This document shows positions 41,529 through 50,463 of a stretch of DNA of 64,000 nt, piece after piece; positions within the stretch are counted from its first letter, which is position 1, and each line of letters opens with the position of its first letter. Origin of the DNA: Syntrophales bacterium (GTDB lineage: Bacteria; Desulfobacterota; Syntrophia; Syntrophales; PHBD01); NCBI GenBank assembly GCA_035363115.1, contig DAOSEM010000003.1:62001-126000 (forward strand), in the 5' to 3' direction. A program made the translations under genes and the position numbers. Under the pieces are notes generated by a model that was given only the letters and a program-made list of their open reading frames with translations, was not told where the DNA came from and made no database searches.

Positions 41529-42677
41529 TCAATCCGGAGGGAGGCGGTCCATGCGGAAGTGCTGGAGCAGGGCGATGAAGGACGGATCACGTCGCGGATC
41601 GGCCCGCCATCCGAAGAGATGGCTGGCGCAGGTGCAGTCGGAGGATCCGAAGCGCGGGATGGTGAACTCGGCGATTTTCGCCAGGGCCCGGGCGAGTTCG
41701 TGCTCCAGGTCGTCGGCCGTCCGGATCGGGAGGGCGGTGCAGACGTCCGCCGCGGCCCTCAGATGGTCGATGTGCCAGTGCAGGGTCTTTCGGAGCCGCA
41801 GGTGCCGCGAGACGCGGCGGGACAGGTCCTTCCTGGCGGACCCGACGTAGCACCAGGTCCCCGGCGGGAAATCGATGCGCCCCAGGGAGCCGACCTCGAC
41901 GGACCGCGCCGCGTCAAGGCGGCAGAGGAGCAGGTAGGCGCCCCGGTCCCGGGATTCCCGGCGGAGCACGTCCCAGGGAACGGGGAGGACGCGGACGTCG
42001 TCCTCGATGCGCAGGTCCTCCGTCCAGGACACGGCGACGGGGAGGTAGAAGAGCCTGTCTTTCTGTTCCAGGAAGGTCCCGGCGAAGGCCGGGTCCGTGT
42101 GGTAGTCCGGGAGGAACCTCCGCGCCCGGGGCCACTGGACGAGCCAGACGACGCCGCATCGCCGTCCCGGCCGGACCTGCCCGGCCAGGTTCAGGAGGTG
42201 GCGGCGCCCCCGCTCGGTGACGGCGTCTGGGAACATGGCCAGGTCGTTTCCGAAAAGCGTGCAGGATTTCACTTCCAGGAGGATCTCCTCTTCTCCCCGC
42301 CGGAGGATGAAATCCAGGCGGCTGTCCCCGACGGTCGCCTCCCGGCGCGCCACCGACGAGCCGGCAAGTTCCGGGATCCGGCCGGCTTCGATCAGGAATT
42401 CCACGACGCGGTTCGCCAGGGTTGTATGAAGAAGGATCACGGCCCCGTCCCGTATGACGGCCACGGCCGTCCAGGACAGGGCTCGCCCGGGATCGGTCGC
42501 GGGTGCCAGGAGGACGGTCCGGCCCGGCAGGAGGAGCTCCCAGAGGCGGCCCGGATTGGGCAGGTGGGCTGTCACCGTCCTTCCGTCCAGGTCGCATTCC
42601 ACGGCGAAACGGTGGAGCCGGCGGCGAAACGTCGACGGGTACAGTTCGGGGTACAGTGGATCGCGGAACAGGTTCAA
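41529..42677 (-). CDS. sfsA: SfsA nuclease fused to DUF123/GIY-YIG domain
   Basis: A two-part protein of about 382 aa. Residues about 1-225 match SfsA (sugar fermentation stimulation protein, a nuclease-like fold): HLPNPGRLWELLLPGRTVLL, LANRVVEFLIEAGRIPEL and a PD-(D/E)XK-like core SRLDFILRR...ILLEVKSCTLF, where the D and E-x-K residues are visible. Residues about 245-380 are a DUF123 GIY-YIG-like domain (GAYLLLCRLDA, GTWCYVGSARKDLSRRVSRHL, TLHWHIDHLRA, FGSSDCTCASHLF). The open frame reaches 42866, but its first part is low-complexity. I chose the TTG at 42677 because GAGG lies 6 bases upstream and the SfsA similarity starts there. Confidence 0.8.
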   Translation of the reverse strand: MNLFRDPLYPELYPSTFRRRLHRFAVECDLDGRTVTAHLPNPGRLWELLLPGRTVLLAPATDPGRALSWTAVAVIRDGAVILLHTTLANRVVEFLIEAGRIPELAGSSVARREATVGDSRLDFILRRGEEEILLEVKSCTLFGNDLAMFPDAVTERGRRHLLNLAGQVRPGRRCGVVWLVQWPRARRFLPDYHTDPAFAGTFLEQKDRLFYLPVAVSWTEDLRIEDDVRVLPVPWDVLRRESRDRGAYLLLCRLDAARSVEVGSLGRIDFPPGTWCYVGSARKDLSRRVSRHLRLRKTLHWHIDHLRAAADVCTALPIRTADDLEHELARALAKIAEFTIPRFGSSDCTCASHLFGWRADPRRDPSFIALLQHFRMDRLPPD

Positions 42678-42834
42678 GGGGCGCCTCGCGGTTTTCTTGC
42701 AATTTAGACTGCCCGCCGGTACATTGCCAGGGCCAAATGCAACCCTGGTCCCGGGGATGGCGGCAGGCGGAGGCGCGGACGGACGGATTCCGCACCCCCG
42801 GGACCGGAGACCCCATCGGAGGTGAATCCCCACC

Positions 42835-44082
42835 GTGAGCGACGGCGTCCCCCAATTGATTCTCAAGGCCGGCCGGGACCGGTCCCTGCGCCACGGGCAT
42901 CCCTGGGTGTTCTCCGGGGCCGTGGCGTCGGTGTGCCCACCCGCCAGGGCCGGAGACGTCGTCCTGGCCGTCTCCGGGGACGGCCGGCCCCTCGGCCTGG
43001 GGTTCTACCAGCCGCAGACGGACATCATCTTCCGCCTGCTCACGGGGCGCACCGACGAACCTGTGGACGGCGCCTTCTGGCGCAGGCGGATCCGGCAGGC
43101 CATGGACCTGAGAAGCCAGGTCGTGCCGCCGGAGACGACGGCGTACCGGCTGGTCCACGCGGAGGGGGACGGCCTGCCGGGGCTGATCGTGGACCGGTAC
43201 GGCCGGGTCCTGGTCGTGTCTTTTGCCACCGCCGGGATGGACCGGAAGCGGGAGGAGATCGTCTCGGCACTCGTGGATGAGATTAAACCGGACTGCGTGC
43301 TGGAACGCTCCGAGGGCAGGGCCCGCCGCCTGGAAGGGCTCCAGGACCGGCAGGGGATTCTCTTCGGGGACGTCCCGCCGGGACCGGTGGAGGTGCTCGA
43401 ACGGGGGCTCCGCTATCGGGTGGATGTCCTGAAGGGACAGAAGACGGGCTTTTTCCTGGACCAGCGGGAGAACCGGGCCCTTCTTGGAAGCCTCTCCGCC
43501 GGGGCGTCGGTCTTCAACGGATTCGCCTTTACCGGGGGGTTCTCCGTCGCCTGCGGCCGGGGCGGGGCGAAGCGGGTTGTTTCCGTGGACGTCTCCGAGG
43601 ACGCCTGCGCTCTTGCCCGGGAAAACCTGGCCGCCAACGGCCTTTCCCCGGAGGATCATCCCGTCGTGCGGGCCGACGTCTTCCAGTATCTCCGGGAGAC
43701 GGAGGAGACCTTCGATCTGGTCATCCTCGACCCGCCGGCTTTTGCCAAAACAAGACGGGACGTCACCCGGGCCGCCCGGGGCTACAAGGACGCCAACCTG
43801 CAGGCCCTGCTCCGGCTGCGGGAAGGGGGGATCCTGGCGACGTTTTCCTGCTCGAATGCCGTGGACGAGGTCCTTTTCGAGCGGATCGTGCAGGGGGCGC
43901 TGCAGGACGCCGGCCGGGCCGCCTCCGTGCTGTTCCGGGTCGGGGCGGGGCCGGATCATCCGGTTTCCCTGGCCCACCCGGAAGGCCGCTACCTCAAGGG
44001 GCTGGTTCTTGCCGTCCACGGCGCCTCTCCTGGTGGACCCGCCGGGCCTGCAGGAGGAAGGCCTCCAGCCGGGCGGCAATGA
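42835..44082 (+). CDS. Class I rRNA large-subunit methyltransferase, RlmI-like
   Basis: A 415-aa protein of the RlmI/RlmK (COG1092) family that makes 5-methylcytosine in 23S rRNA. A PUA domain covers about residues 1-80 (LRHGHPWVFSGAV, GLGFYQPQTDIIFRLL). The Rossmann methyltransferase follows: DRYGRVLVV, KGQKTGFFLDQRENR (about 200), SAGASVFNGFAFTGGFSVAC as motif I, VSVDVSEDACALARENL, and the catalytic DPPAFAKTRRDV (about 300) plus SCSNAVDEVLF. GTG start at 42835 follows GGAGGTG at 11 bases. The tail (GGPAGPAGGRPPAGRQ) lies in the 89-bp overlap with the convergent activase gene and may be shorter in relatives. Confidence 0.85.
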   Translation: MSDGVPQLILKAGRDRSLRHGHPWVFSGAVASVCPPARAGDVVLAVSGDGRPLGLGFYQPQTDIIFRLLTGRTDEPVDGAFWRRRIRQAMDLRSQVVPPETTAYRLVHAEGDGLPGLIVDRYGRVLVVSFATAGMDRKREEIVSALVDEIKPDCVLERSEGRARRLEGLQDRQGILFGDVPPGPVEVLERGLRYRVDVLKGQKTGFFLDQRENRALLGSLSAGASVFNGFAFTGGFSVACGRGGAKRVVSVDVSEDACALARENLAANGLSPEDHPVVRADVFQYLRETEETFDLVILDPPAFAKTRRDVTRAARGYKDANLQALLRLREGGILATFSCSNAVDEVLFERIVQGALQDAGRAASVLFRVGAGPDHPVSLAHPEGRYLKGLVLAVHGASPGGPAGPAGGRPPAGRQ

Positions 44083-47000
44083 GCTGAGGGAACGGGGTTC
44101 CATCGCTCTCGATGGCCAGGAACGGGAGCGGAGGTATCCGGCGCGACAGGATGGCCTCGGCGATCCGGTTCGGCATGCAGCCGAAGGGGCCGATGGCGAT
44201 GGCCCCGCAGGCCCGCGAGGGAACCTCGTGCAGGCAGCCGCCGATGGTGAGGACCGCCTCCCCCGTCAGGCGGGGATCCAGGTAAGGCCGGGCGCACTCG
44301 ATGGCGGCGCCGACATCCTCCTCGTGGAGAGCATACAGGCCGGAACGCGCCATGGCCTCCTTGAGAGACCGCTCCCCTCTCCGCATGACGGCCCCGCGGA
44401 CCGCCCGGGAGAGCCTGCCGCGCAGGTCCGGACGCTCCTTCCCGATTCCCTGCCGCAGGCACCAGTCCGTATAGTATACCCACTCCATGCCGCTGGCCAC
44501 CTTCGCGGCGTATCCCTCCTCCGCCAGCCGCTCCACCAGAAACTGCCGCGACAGGTCGTCGTGTCGGACGAAGATCTCGCCCGTCAGGAAGATCACGGGG
44601 ATGTCCGGGACGGGCCGCTTCAGGGAGATCCGGCCCAGCCGCTCCGCCGCCCCGGCCATGGCCTCGCGGATCTCCGTCTCGTCTTTCATCCGCTCCAGGG
44701 CGAGCAGGATCCGCTGCCATTCGGCCTCGAAGATGCCAAGGGCAAGCTCCCGGTCATAGGCGTCCGACAGCAGGACCGAGTGGACGTCCTGCAGGATGTC
44801 GGCGGTCACGGCGCCCAGCCAGAGACGGTGAAATGCGCCGCTTTCCCGGAGGCCGGTGTAGCTGTCTTCCGAAGTCAGCGACAGGATGGCCACGTTTTCC
44901 CAGCCCTGCCCGCGGATGAGGTCTTTCATGAACGGGGCGTAGCGGCCGAATCGGCAGGGGCCGCCGGTGGTGGGCATGAAATAGACCAGGAGATCATCCG
45001 CCGTGTCACGCTCCCGGACGGTCTTGAGAAGCGTTCCCGTTGTCAGGAGAAGGGGGAGGCACTCCTTGCACGTCGTTTCCCCCCGTCCGAGCTGGAGGAT
45101 CTCCGTGTCCGCCGGAGGCATGGCCTCGGCCCGGATACCCAGGCCCCGGAAGACCGCGGCCCCCGCCTCGGAGAGGAAACGCCCCATGGACGGAAAGACG
45201 ATGCGGACCGATTCGTCCGTGAGGTTTCGGGGGCGTCCCCGGGAATCGATGAAGGACTTGCGCGCTTCGTCCCAGCGGGCCGGCTGCGCTGCGGCGGCGG
45301 GGTGCCGGGGCGGCTCCTCCGCGGCGCTCCGGAAGTTGGTGATGATGTCGAGAAACGCCTCGATGCGCGTCTCCAGGCCGGCGTCGGCCGTGTGGCTGTC
45401 CAGCTCCAGGACGAGGAAGGGCTTGCGGCCCATGATGCGTCGCGCATCCCCGAGGAGAAACGAGTCGGGGCCGCAGGAGAAGTTCATGATGTAGCAGCCG
45501 AAGAGCTGGGGGTGCTCCCGGATCCTCCGGGCCGCCTGCAGGATCGTCTGCCCGGCGGCCCAGTACATGTCGGGATCCGGCGGGAAGTCGCCCGGCGGCA
45601 GCATCCCGCAGGGGATGACGGGGATTCCCCGGGTGGCGAACTTCTGGGGAATGCTCAGGTGGGCCTCGGGAACGCAGGTGTTGTACGTGCGGCCCAGGAG
45701 AACCACGGCGAACAGGTCTGGCCGCCCCTCCAGCTCCTCCAGGAATCTGCGGCCTTCTTTATGAAGCGCTTCGGTTACCCGCCGCTGTTCCTCCAGGGCC
45801 TCCCGGAAGGCAAAACGGCTCTTCCGGGCCGTGGCCCCGAGATCCCTGCCGATCTGAACGAAGGCCTCTTCCGCCCCTGCCCATCCTTTTGTGAAATCCA
45901 GGAGCGGCGAAAGAACCCGCTTTTCCGACTGCAGGCGGCGGAAGACGGGGTGCTCCCCGAAGGCCGTCGCCAGAACGTAGGGCTCCGCCTGCGTGACGGG
46001 GCAGGTAGTGCTCCGGGGCGCCCCCGGCTGCGCCGGCAGGTCCCGCACGTGGGGCAGGAACAGGAAGTCGGGCTCCCGGTTGAGCAGGTCGAGGAAGAAA
46101 CCGTGGGCCAGCTCCGCGGGGTAGCAGAAGGCCGCTCCCCGGGCCTCCATCCCGTCCGGCTCGGGTTTTTCCGGCAGGACGGGGTCGAAGCCGAGGCCGC
46201 GGAAAAAGGAGCGGAAGAGGGGTGCGCAGGCGTGGACGTGGAAAGACCGGTTGATCCCGACGGTGCGCATTCCCGCCGCCTTCTCCGCCGCAGGGGCGGG
46301 CACGGGATGGATCTGGCTTTCATAGACGGCGGCCAGGTTCGGCGTGTCCTCGGTGTCGCGGCGGATCCGCAGGTTGTACCAGCGGTTGCAGGCACCGCCG
46401 AAGGGATGGATCTTGCCGCCGATCCGGACCCGCGAGATCTCGCATTTCCGGTCGCATTTTTCCCGGGAGCCGCCCTTGCAGACGAATGGTGTCTCTTGGG
46501 AGAAGTCGCGGTCCCGGAGCTGTTCCAGGATGAATTCCTGCGGCTCCAGGAGACCCCGGCGCCGGCGGTCGACGACTTCGAGGGCCACGCCGAAGGCCCC
46601 CATGAGTCCCGGCTCCGGGGGAACCACGATGTCCCTGTCCGTGAGGGCCGCCATGGCCATCGGGACGGCCCGGTTGTAGCAGACGCCTCCCTGCATGAAG
46701 ACGCGCCGGCCGACGGGCCGGTTTCCCTTGACCCGCACGCTGTAGTTCATGGCGATCGAGTAGACGAGCCCCGCCAGGATGTCCTTCCGGCCGATCCCCT
46801 CGTGGAGGGCGTTCTTGATGTCGCTCGAGATGAAGGCGGCGCACTGGTCGTTGAAATTGGGCGGGCGGCTCCCCTCCAGGGCCTGGGGGCCGATGTCTTC
46901 CATGGCGACATTCAGCGTCTCGAGGGCTGCCTCCTCCAGGAAGGACCCCGTCCCGGCGCTGCAGGCGTCGTTCATGGCGTAGTCCATGGGGACGCCGTTG

Positions 47001-48250
47001 ACGAGATGCGTGTACTTGGCGTCCTGGCCGCCGATCTCGAAGAGGGTGTCCACGTCCGGGTCGAAATAGCGGGCGGCCGTGGCATGGGCGATGATCTCGT
47101 TGACGATGCCGCGTGTTCCGGCGTGGAGGGCGGCGATCTGGCGGCCCGAGCCCGTGACGCCGAGGCCCGTGATACGCACGGTCGCCCCCTGTTGTTCCAT
47201 CTGACGGGCGAGTTCGGCGTAGCAGGCGCGGCAGGCCGTAACGGGGTCGCCGCCGGTCCGGAGATATACCGAGGCCAGGATCCGGCTGTCGGCGATCTGC
47301 ATGATCACGGCCTTGGTGGTGGTCGAGCCGACGTCGAGGCCGAGGATCGCCTCGCCGCCCGCCGGGGAGCTCTCCATCCCATTCTCCCGGAATGACACCC
47401 GCGCCGCGGATTCGGCCAGGGGGGACAGGTAATGGAAAGACCGGTGCTCCGGCCGGAACAGCGAGCCGGGTTCCGGAAGCGGGGTCGCGTCGTTTTCCAG
47501 GGCCCACAGGGCGGCGCCCCAGGCCTCGAACCAGGCTGCCTGCGGGGGGACATGGACGTTCCGGATCTCCCGGCGCAGGATCTCCAGGAGGACCTCGTTC
47601 CGGGAGACGCCGCCCACCAGGAGGATGTTCTCCCGGGCGGTCTGCCGGAGCAGCTCCAGAATCTTGCCCGCCATCATCTGGCAGAGGCCGGCGGTGATCC
47701 TGCCCTTGGGAATGCCCTTGTTGGCGGCGTGGGTGCAGTCGCTCTTGCAGAAGACGCTGCAGCGGCCGGAGACCCGGTAGGGATCGCCCGACCGGGCCAG
47801 GGGCAGCGCTTCCGGAAGGCTGAGCCCGAGCCTCCGGATCTGCTGGAGGAAGAATTCCCCCGTCCCGGAGGCGCACTTGTTGCCCGTGTTGACGCCGCAG
47901 ATCCGTCCGTCGGGGCCGATGCGGTAGACCATGAAGGTCTCGCCGCCGGCGCTGACGACGGCGTCGAAGGAGCCGTTTCCCTGGACCGAGGCGCGAAACG
48001 CCTGTTCGACCGCCTCGGGCTCCGAGATCGACGACAGGTTCAGGAGCCCCCGGAATTTGCGGCCAGTCACGGCCACCCGGCAGTCTTCTCCGGTCTGGTA
48101 CCGGTTGAGAATCGTCCGGACGGCCTCCCGCGGGTTTCCCGCGTGGGCGGCGGTTACCACGAGGCCTTCCCGGAGGTTTCCACCGTCCGACTGCAGGAGC
48201 TCCACGGCGGATAGCGTCGATGCACCGATGCAGATGCCGAGAGATTTCAT
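43994..48250 (-). CDS. Giant 2-hydroxyacyl-CoA dehydratase activase (two BadF ATPase domains)
   Basis: A 1418-aa protein of the BadF/HgdC family, which uses ATP to power low-potential electron transfer to hydroxyacyl-CoA dehydratases or benzoyl-CoA reductases. Two ASKHA ATPase domains lie at about 1-260 (IGASTLSAVEL, GNKCASGTGEFF) and 302-560 (LGLDVGSTTTKAV, NDACSAGTGSFLEEAA), each with a cysteine for the [4Fe-4S] cluster that normally bridges two subunits, so the fusion may form its own dimer. Then come a DUF2229 region (about 640-870) and an HgdB-like dehydratase-type C-terminus (about 1010-1400). GGAGGACATGAA precedes the ATG. Its physiological acyl-CoA partner is not in the window. Confidence 0.87.
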   Translation of the reverse strand: MKSLGICIGASTLSAVELLQSDGGNLREGLVVTAAHAGNPREAVRTILNRYQTGEDCRVAVTGRKFRGLLNLSSISEPEAVEQAFRASVQGNGSFDAVVSAGGETFMVYRIGPDGRICGVNTGNKCASGTGEFFLQQIRRLGLSLPEALPLARSGDPYRVSGRCSVFCKSDCTHAANKGIPKGRITAGLCQMMAGKILELLRQTARENILLVGGVSRNEVLLEILRREIRNVHVPPQAAWFEAWGAALWALENDATPLPEPGSLFRPEHRSFHYLSPLAESAARVSFRENGMESSPAGGEAILGLDVGSTTTKAVIMQIADSRILASVYLRTGGDPVTACRACYAELARQMEQQGATVRITGLGVTGSGRQIAALHAGTRGIVNEIIAHATAARYFDPDVDTLFEIGGQDAKYTHLVNGVPMDYAMNDACSAGTGSFLEEAALETLNVAMEDIGPQALEGSRPPNFNDQCAAFISSDIKNALHEGIGRKDILAGLVYSIAMNYSVRVKGNRPVGRRVFMQGGVCYNRAVPMAMAALTDRDIVVPPEPGLMGAFGVALEVVDRRRRGLLEPQEFILEQLRDRDFSQETPFVCKGGSREKCDRKCEISRVRIGGKIHPFGGACNRWYNLRIRRDTEDTPNLAAVYESQIHPVPAPAAEKAAGMRTVGINRSFHVHACAPLFRSFFRGLGFDPVLPEKPEPDGMEARGAAFCYPAELAHGFFLDLLNREPDFLFLPHVRDLPAQPGAPRSTTCPVTQAEPYVLATAFGEHPVFRRLQSEKRVLSPLLDFTKGWAGAEEAFVQIGRDLGATARKSRFAFREALEEQRRVTEALHKEGRRFLEELEGRPDLFAVVLLGRTYNTCVPEAHLSIPQKFATRGIPVIPCGMLPPGDFPPDPDMYWAAGQTILQAARRIREHPQLFGCYIMNFSCGPDSFLLGDARRIMGRKPFLVLELDSHTADAGLETRIEAFLDIITNFRSAAEEPPRHPAAAAQPARWDEARKSFIDSRGRPRNLTDESVRIVFPSMGRFLSEAGAAVFRGLGIRAEAMPPADTEILQLGRGETTCKECLPLLLTTGTLLKTVRERDTADDLLVYFMPTTGGPCRFGRYAPFMKDLIRGQGWENVAILSLTSEDSYTGLRESGAFHRLWLGAVTADILQDVHSVLLSDAYDRELALGIFEAEWQRILLALERMKDETEIREAMAGAAERLGRISLKRPVPDIPVIFLTGEIFVRHDDLSRQFLVERLAEEGYAAKVASGMEWVYYTDWCLRQGIGKERPDLRGRLSRAVRGAVMRRGERSLKEAMARSGLYALHEEDVGAAIECARPYLDPRLTGEAVLTIGGCLHEVPSRACGAIAIGPFGCMPNRIAEAILSRRIPPLPFLAIESDGTPFPQLIAARLEAFLLQARRVHQERRRGRQEPAP

Positions 48251-48459
48251 TTCATGTCCTCCGTGCTGCCGAGTGAAGAGAGCCCGCTACAGGATGAATC
48301 GTCTGCCGATGAAATGATTTCGCAGCATATCTTTTTCCTGCCCGTTTATGAAGGGGGCGGCATAAAAGGCAATAATCCAAAAATGCGAATGTTTTCTGTA
48401 GGCATGAACACGCATGGGCCAAAAGAACGCAATGGTATGAACGGTGGCAGGGTCTGGTT

Positions 48460-48669
48460 TCAGAAATCATCTCGAAACGCGGCGTTCGGATTGACCAGGG
48501 GATCGACGGCGCATTTCGGACAGAAATAAGCAGGCACGACCGTGCCGCACCCTTCCGCGAGCAGCTCGAAGCGGGCGCAGCGTTCACACAGCGGAACGCG
48601 GCAGTCGATGCAGGAGACGAAGAACGTTGCCTGCCCGCAGACGGAGCAGGCGGCGCCGGTCCCGTTCAT
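48460..48669 (-). CDS. Small zinc-binding (treble-clef/B-box-like) protein
   Basis: A 69-aa cysteine-rich protein with CSVCGQATFFVSCIDC, CERCARFELL, GCG and CPKC: four CxxC-type pairs that should bind two zinc ions, in the way of B-box or zinc-ribbon mini-proteins. Its ATG overlaps the stop of the thyX gene (ATGA), so the two are translationally coupled. This suggests a partner or regulator role for ThyX, but nothing in the sequence says which. Confidence 0.7.
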   Translation of the reverse strand: MNGTGAACSVCGQATFFVSCIDCRVPLCERCARFELLAEGCGTVVPAYFCPKCAVDPLVNPNAAFRDDF

Positions 48670-50165
48670 TTTTCTTTTCGCTTTCCTTTGCCCCCGGATT
48701 TGCCGAAGGCCTTTTCACAGGTCCTGGAGAAACCGTCCTTGCCCGCGGCCAGCATCAGGGTCAGGGGCATCACCTTCCGGGCCTGGGCCAGCATCCTGTC
48801 GCTTATGTTCCGGATGTCCCACTGGGCGTGTCCGTCGGAGCGCAGGCGGGCCAGGTGATACAGCTCCCGGGCGTTCAGCTTGATGCAGACCCTTCGCCGG
48901 TGGGCGTTGGTCAGGATGTAGGGAGCGGCGGCGGGAGCCGCCTTCCGGATCCTGGCGTAGGTTTTCTCCGTCTGCCGTATCACTTCCAGAAACCGCTTCT
49001 CCATTCCAGCCTCGCGGATCGCCCGGGGAATCGTGACCCCCAGGGAGGGATCGTAATCCTGGGCGATCAGCGTGGCCATTCGATGTCTCTTCAATTGCGC
49101 AAAGCAGGAGGCGCTCACGACCAGCTCGAAAACCAGTTCCGGATACTCGAATTCGCGGAGGGCCGCGTCATGGGACTGCATGCGGCAAAGGGCCGCGCGG
49201 ATCCATTCCTCCCTGCCGTCCGACCCCATCCGCTCCGCTTCCCCGGCACAACGGGCCAGGGGCCAGCGGGTCGAGGCAAACAGGAGGGCCGCCACCGTCT
49301 GCGTGTCCGCATCGGGGGTGGCATGGACCAGGGAGACCTCCCGCATCCTGGAGCGATGCCTTCCCTCCGCGGCCTTTTGACCGGCCAGGATGTCCCCCTG
49401 ACGCCGGAGCTCTTCCCGGGTCAGCCGATCGTATTCGGTGGCTTCTGTGTAGCGGATCAGGGAAGGGGCGACCGGTTGGACGGCTTCCAGGATGCGCCGG
49501 CTGCAGTCGGCCGCTTCCGCCAGGGGAGACGCGGCGAGGCGCCGGATCATGAGTTCCAGGTTCCGGGCATTGGCGGTCAGGCCGAGTTGTGTCTCCGTGG
49601 CCAGGGCGATGGCGTACCGGGCGTCTTCCTTGGCCCACCCCTCCAGGAGGGACCGGTTTTTCCCTTCCGCGGCCAGGTCGGCATGGCGCTCAAAGATGAG
49701 TGGACGGAGCGCTTCGTACAATTCAGCATAGAGTTTCTGCTGGGCGCGGATTGTGTCCACGTAAGGCTCCAGCAGCCCTGCCCGGATGATTTCCTCGGGT
49801 CGGACAAAGTCGTCCCGGAACAGGACATAGCGCTGGGACTTCTCCATGTAGGAGCAAAGCCGGAACCGCTCTACTTCTTCCACCACGAGCCGGGAGATCC
49901 CGGTGATGTCCAGGTTGAAAACGGCGTGCTCGGCTACGGAGCTGTGGCCCATGTCGAAGACGATCGTCCGGTTCGACCGGCGGGCCTTTTCCACTTCCAG
50001 ACGGGCCGAGGCCCGCAGTTCACCCACGGTTCTGGGGCTGCGGCTGATCCGGGCGTAGGCCGCTGAAACGGTCTCCGGTGTCAGCTCCATCTTCTCCGGC
50101 AGGGCCTCCCGGAGGCTTTCCAGGAGTTCGGCGTCCACGTTGTAACCTGCTAAGCGAATGTCCAT
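48666..50165 (-). CDS. thyX: Double-domain ThyX, flavin-dependent thymidylate synthase family
   Basis: A 499-aa protein with two ThyX-like halves (about 1-245 and 265-480). ThyX makes dTMP with FAD and methylenetetrahydrofolate; a normal subunit is 220-250 aa and binds dUMP and FAD between subunits. The first half has VFDMGHSSVAEHAVFNLDI and ERFRLCSYMEKSQRY, the second LKRHRMATLIAQDYDPSLG; each contains a recognisable but altered version of the RHRxxSxxxxSxR motif, so the pair may act as one composite active site or may have another methyl-transfer role. The zinc mini-protein gene is coupled downstream. No thyA is in the window. Confidence 0.82.
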   Translation of the reverse strand: MDIRLAGYNVDAELLESLREALPEKMELTPETVSAAYARISRSPRTVGELRASARLEVEKARRSNRTIVFDMGHSSVAEHAVFNLDITGISRLVVEEVERFRLCSYMEKSQRYVLFRDDFVRPEEIIRAGLLEPYVDTIRAQQKLYAELYEALRPLIFERHADLAAEGKNRSLLEGWAKEDARYAIALATETQLGLTANARNLELMIRRLAASPLAEAADCSRRILEAVQPVAPSLIRYTEATEYDRLTREELRRQGDILAGQKAAEGRHRSRMREVSLVHATPDADTQTVAALLFASTRWPLARCAGEAERMGSDGREEWIRAALCRMQSHDAALREFEYPELVFELVVSASCFAQLKRHRMATLIAQDYDPSLGVTIPRAIREAGMEKRFLEVIRQTEKTYARIRKAAPAAAPYILTNAHRRRVCIKLNARELYHLARLRSDGHAQWDIRNISDRMLAQARKVMPLTLMLAAGKDGFSRTCEKAFGKSGGKGKRKEK

Positions 50166-50463
50166 GTCGATGTGATGACCCCCGGGATAATGACCTTCGG
50201 GACGGACGTCCTCGTCCGGAAAAATACGTTAAAGGGCTTGATATGTTGATTGATATTTGAGACTCTTTTCCGGCCGTCTGACCGGACGGCTACTGTAAAG
50301 GACCCCCGATGCGTTTGCAAGGACGAATTGGTTTTCATTGCGGTGAAGGGGCCGGTCCGGATGAACGAATCGGGAGAGCCGGGGGACGGATGTCCAATCC
50401 ATCCCCGGGATCTGCAGGATCGGTCCCCGTGTCAACGGCATTGATGAGAAAGGAGGAGCGGGA

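Noticed and set aside
43484..47395. 1303-codon plus-strand open frame
   Set aside because: It lies antisense to the giant activase and partly inside the methyltransferase gene in another frame. Long antisense frames are expected in such GC-rich genes; no motif is present.
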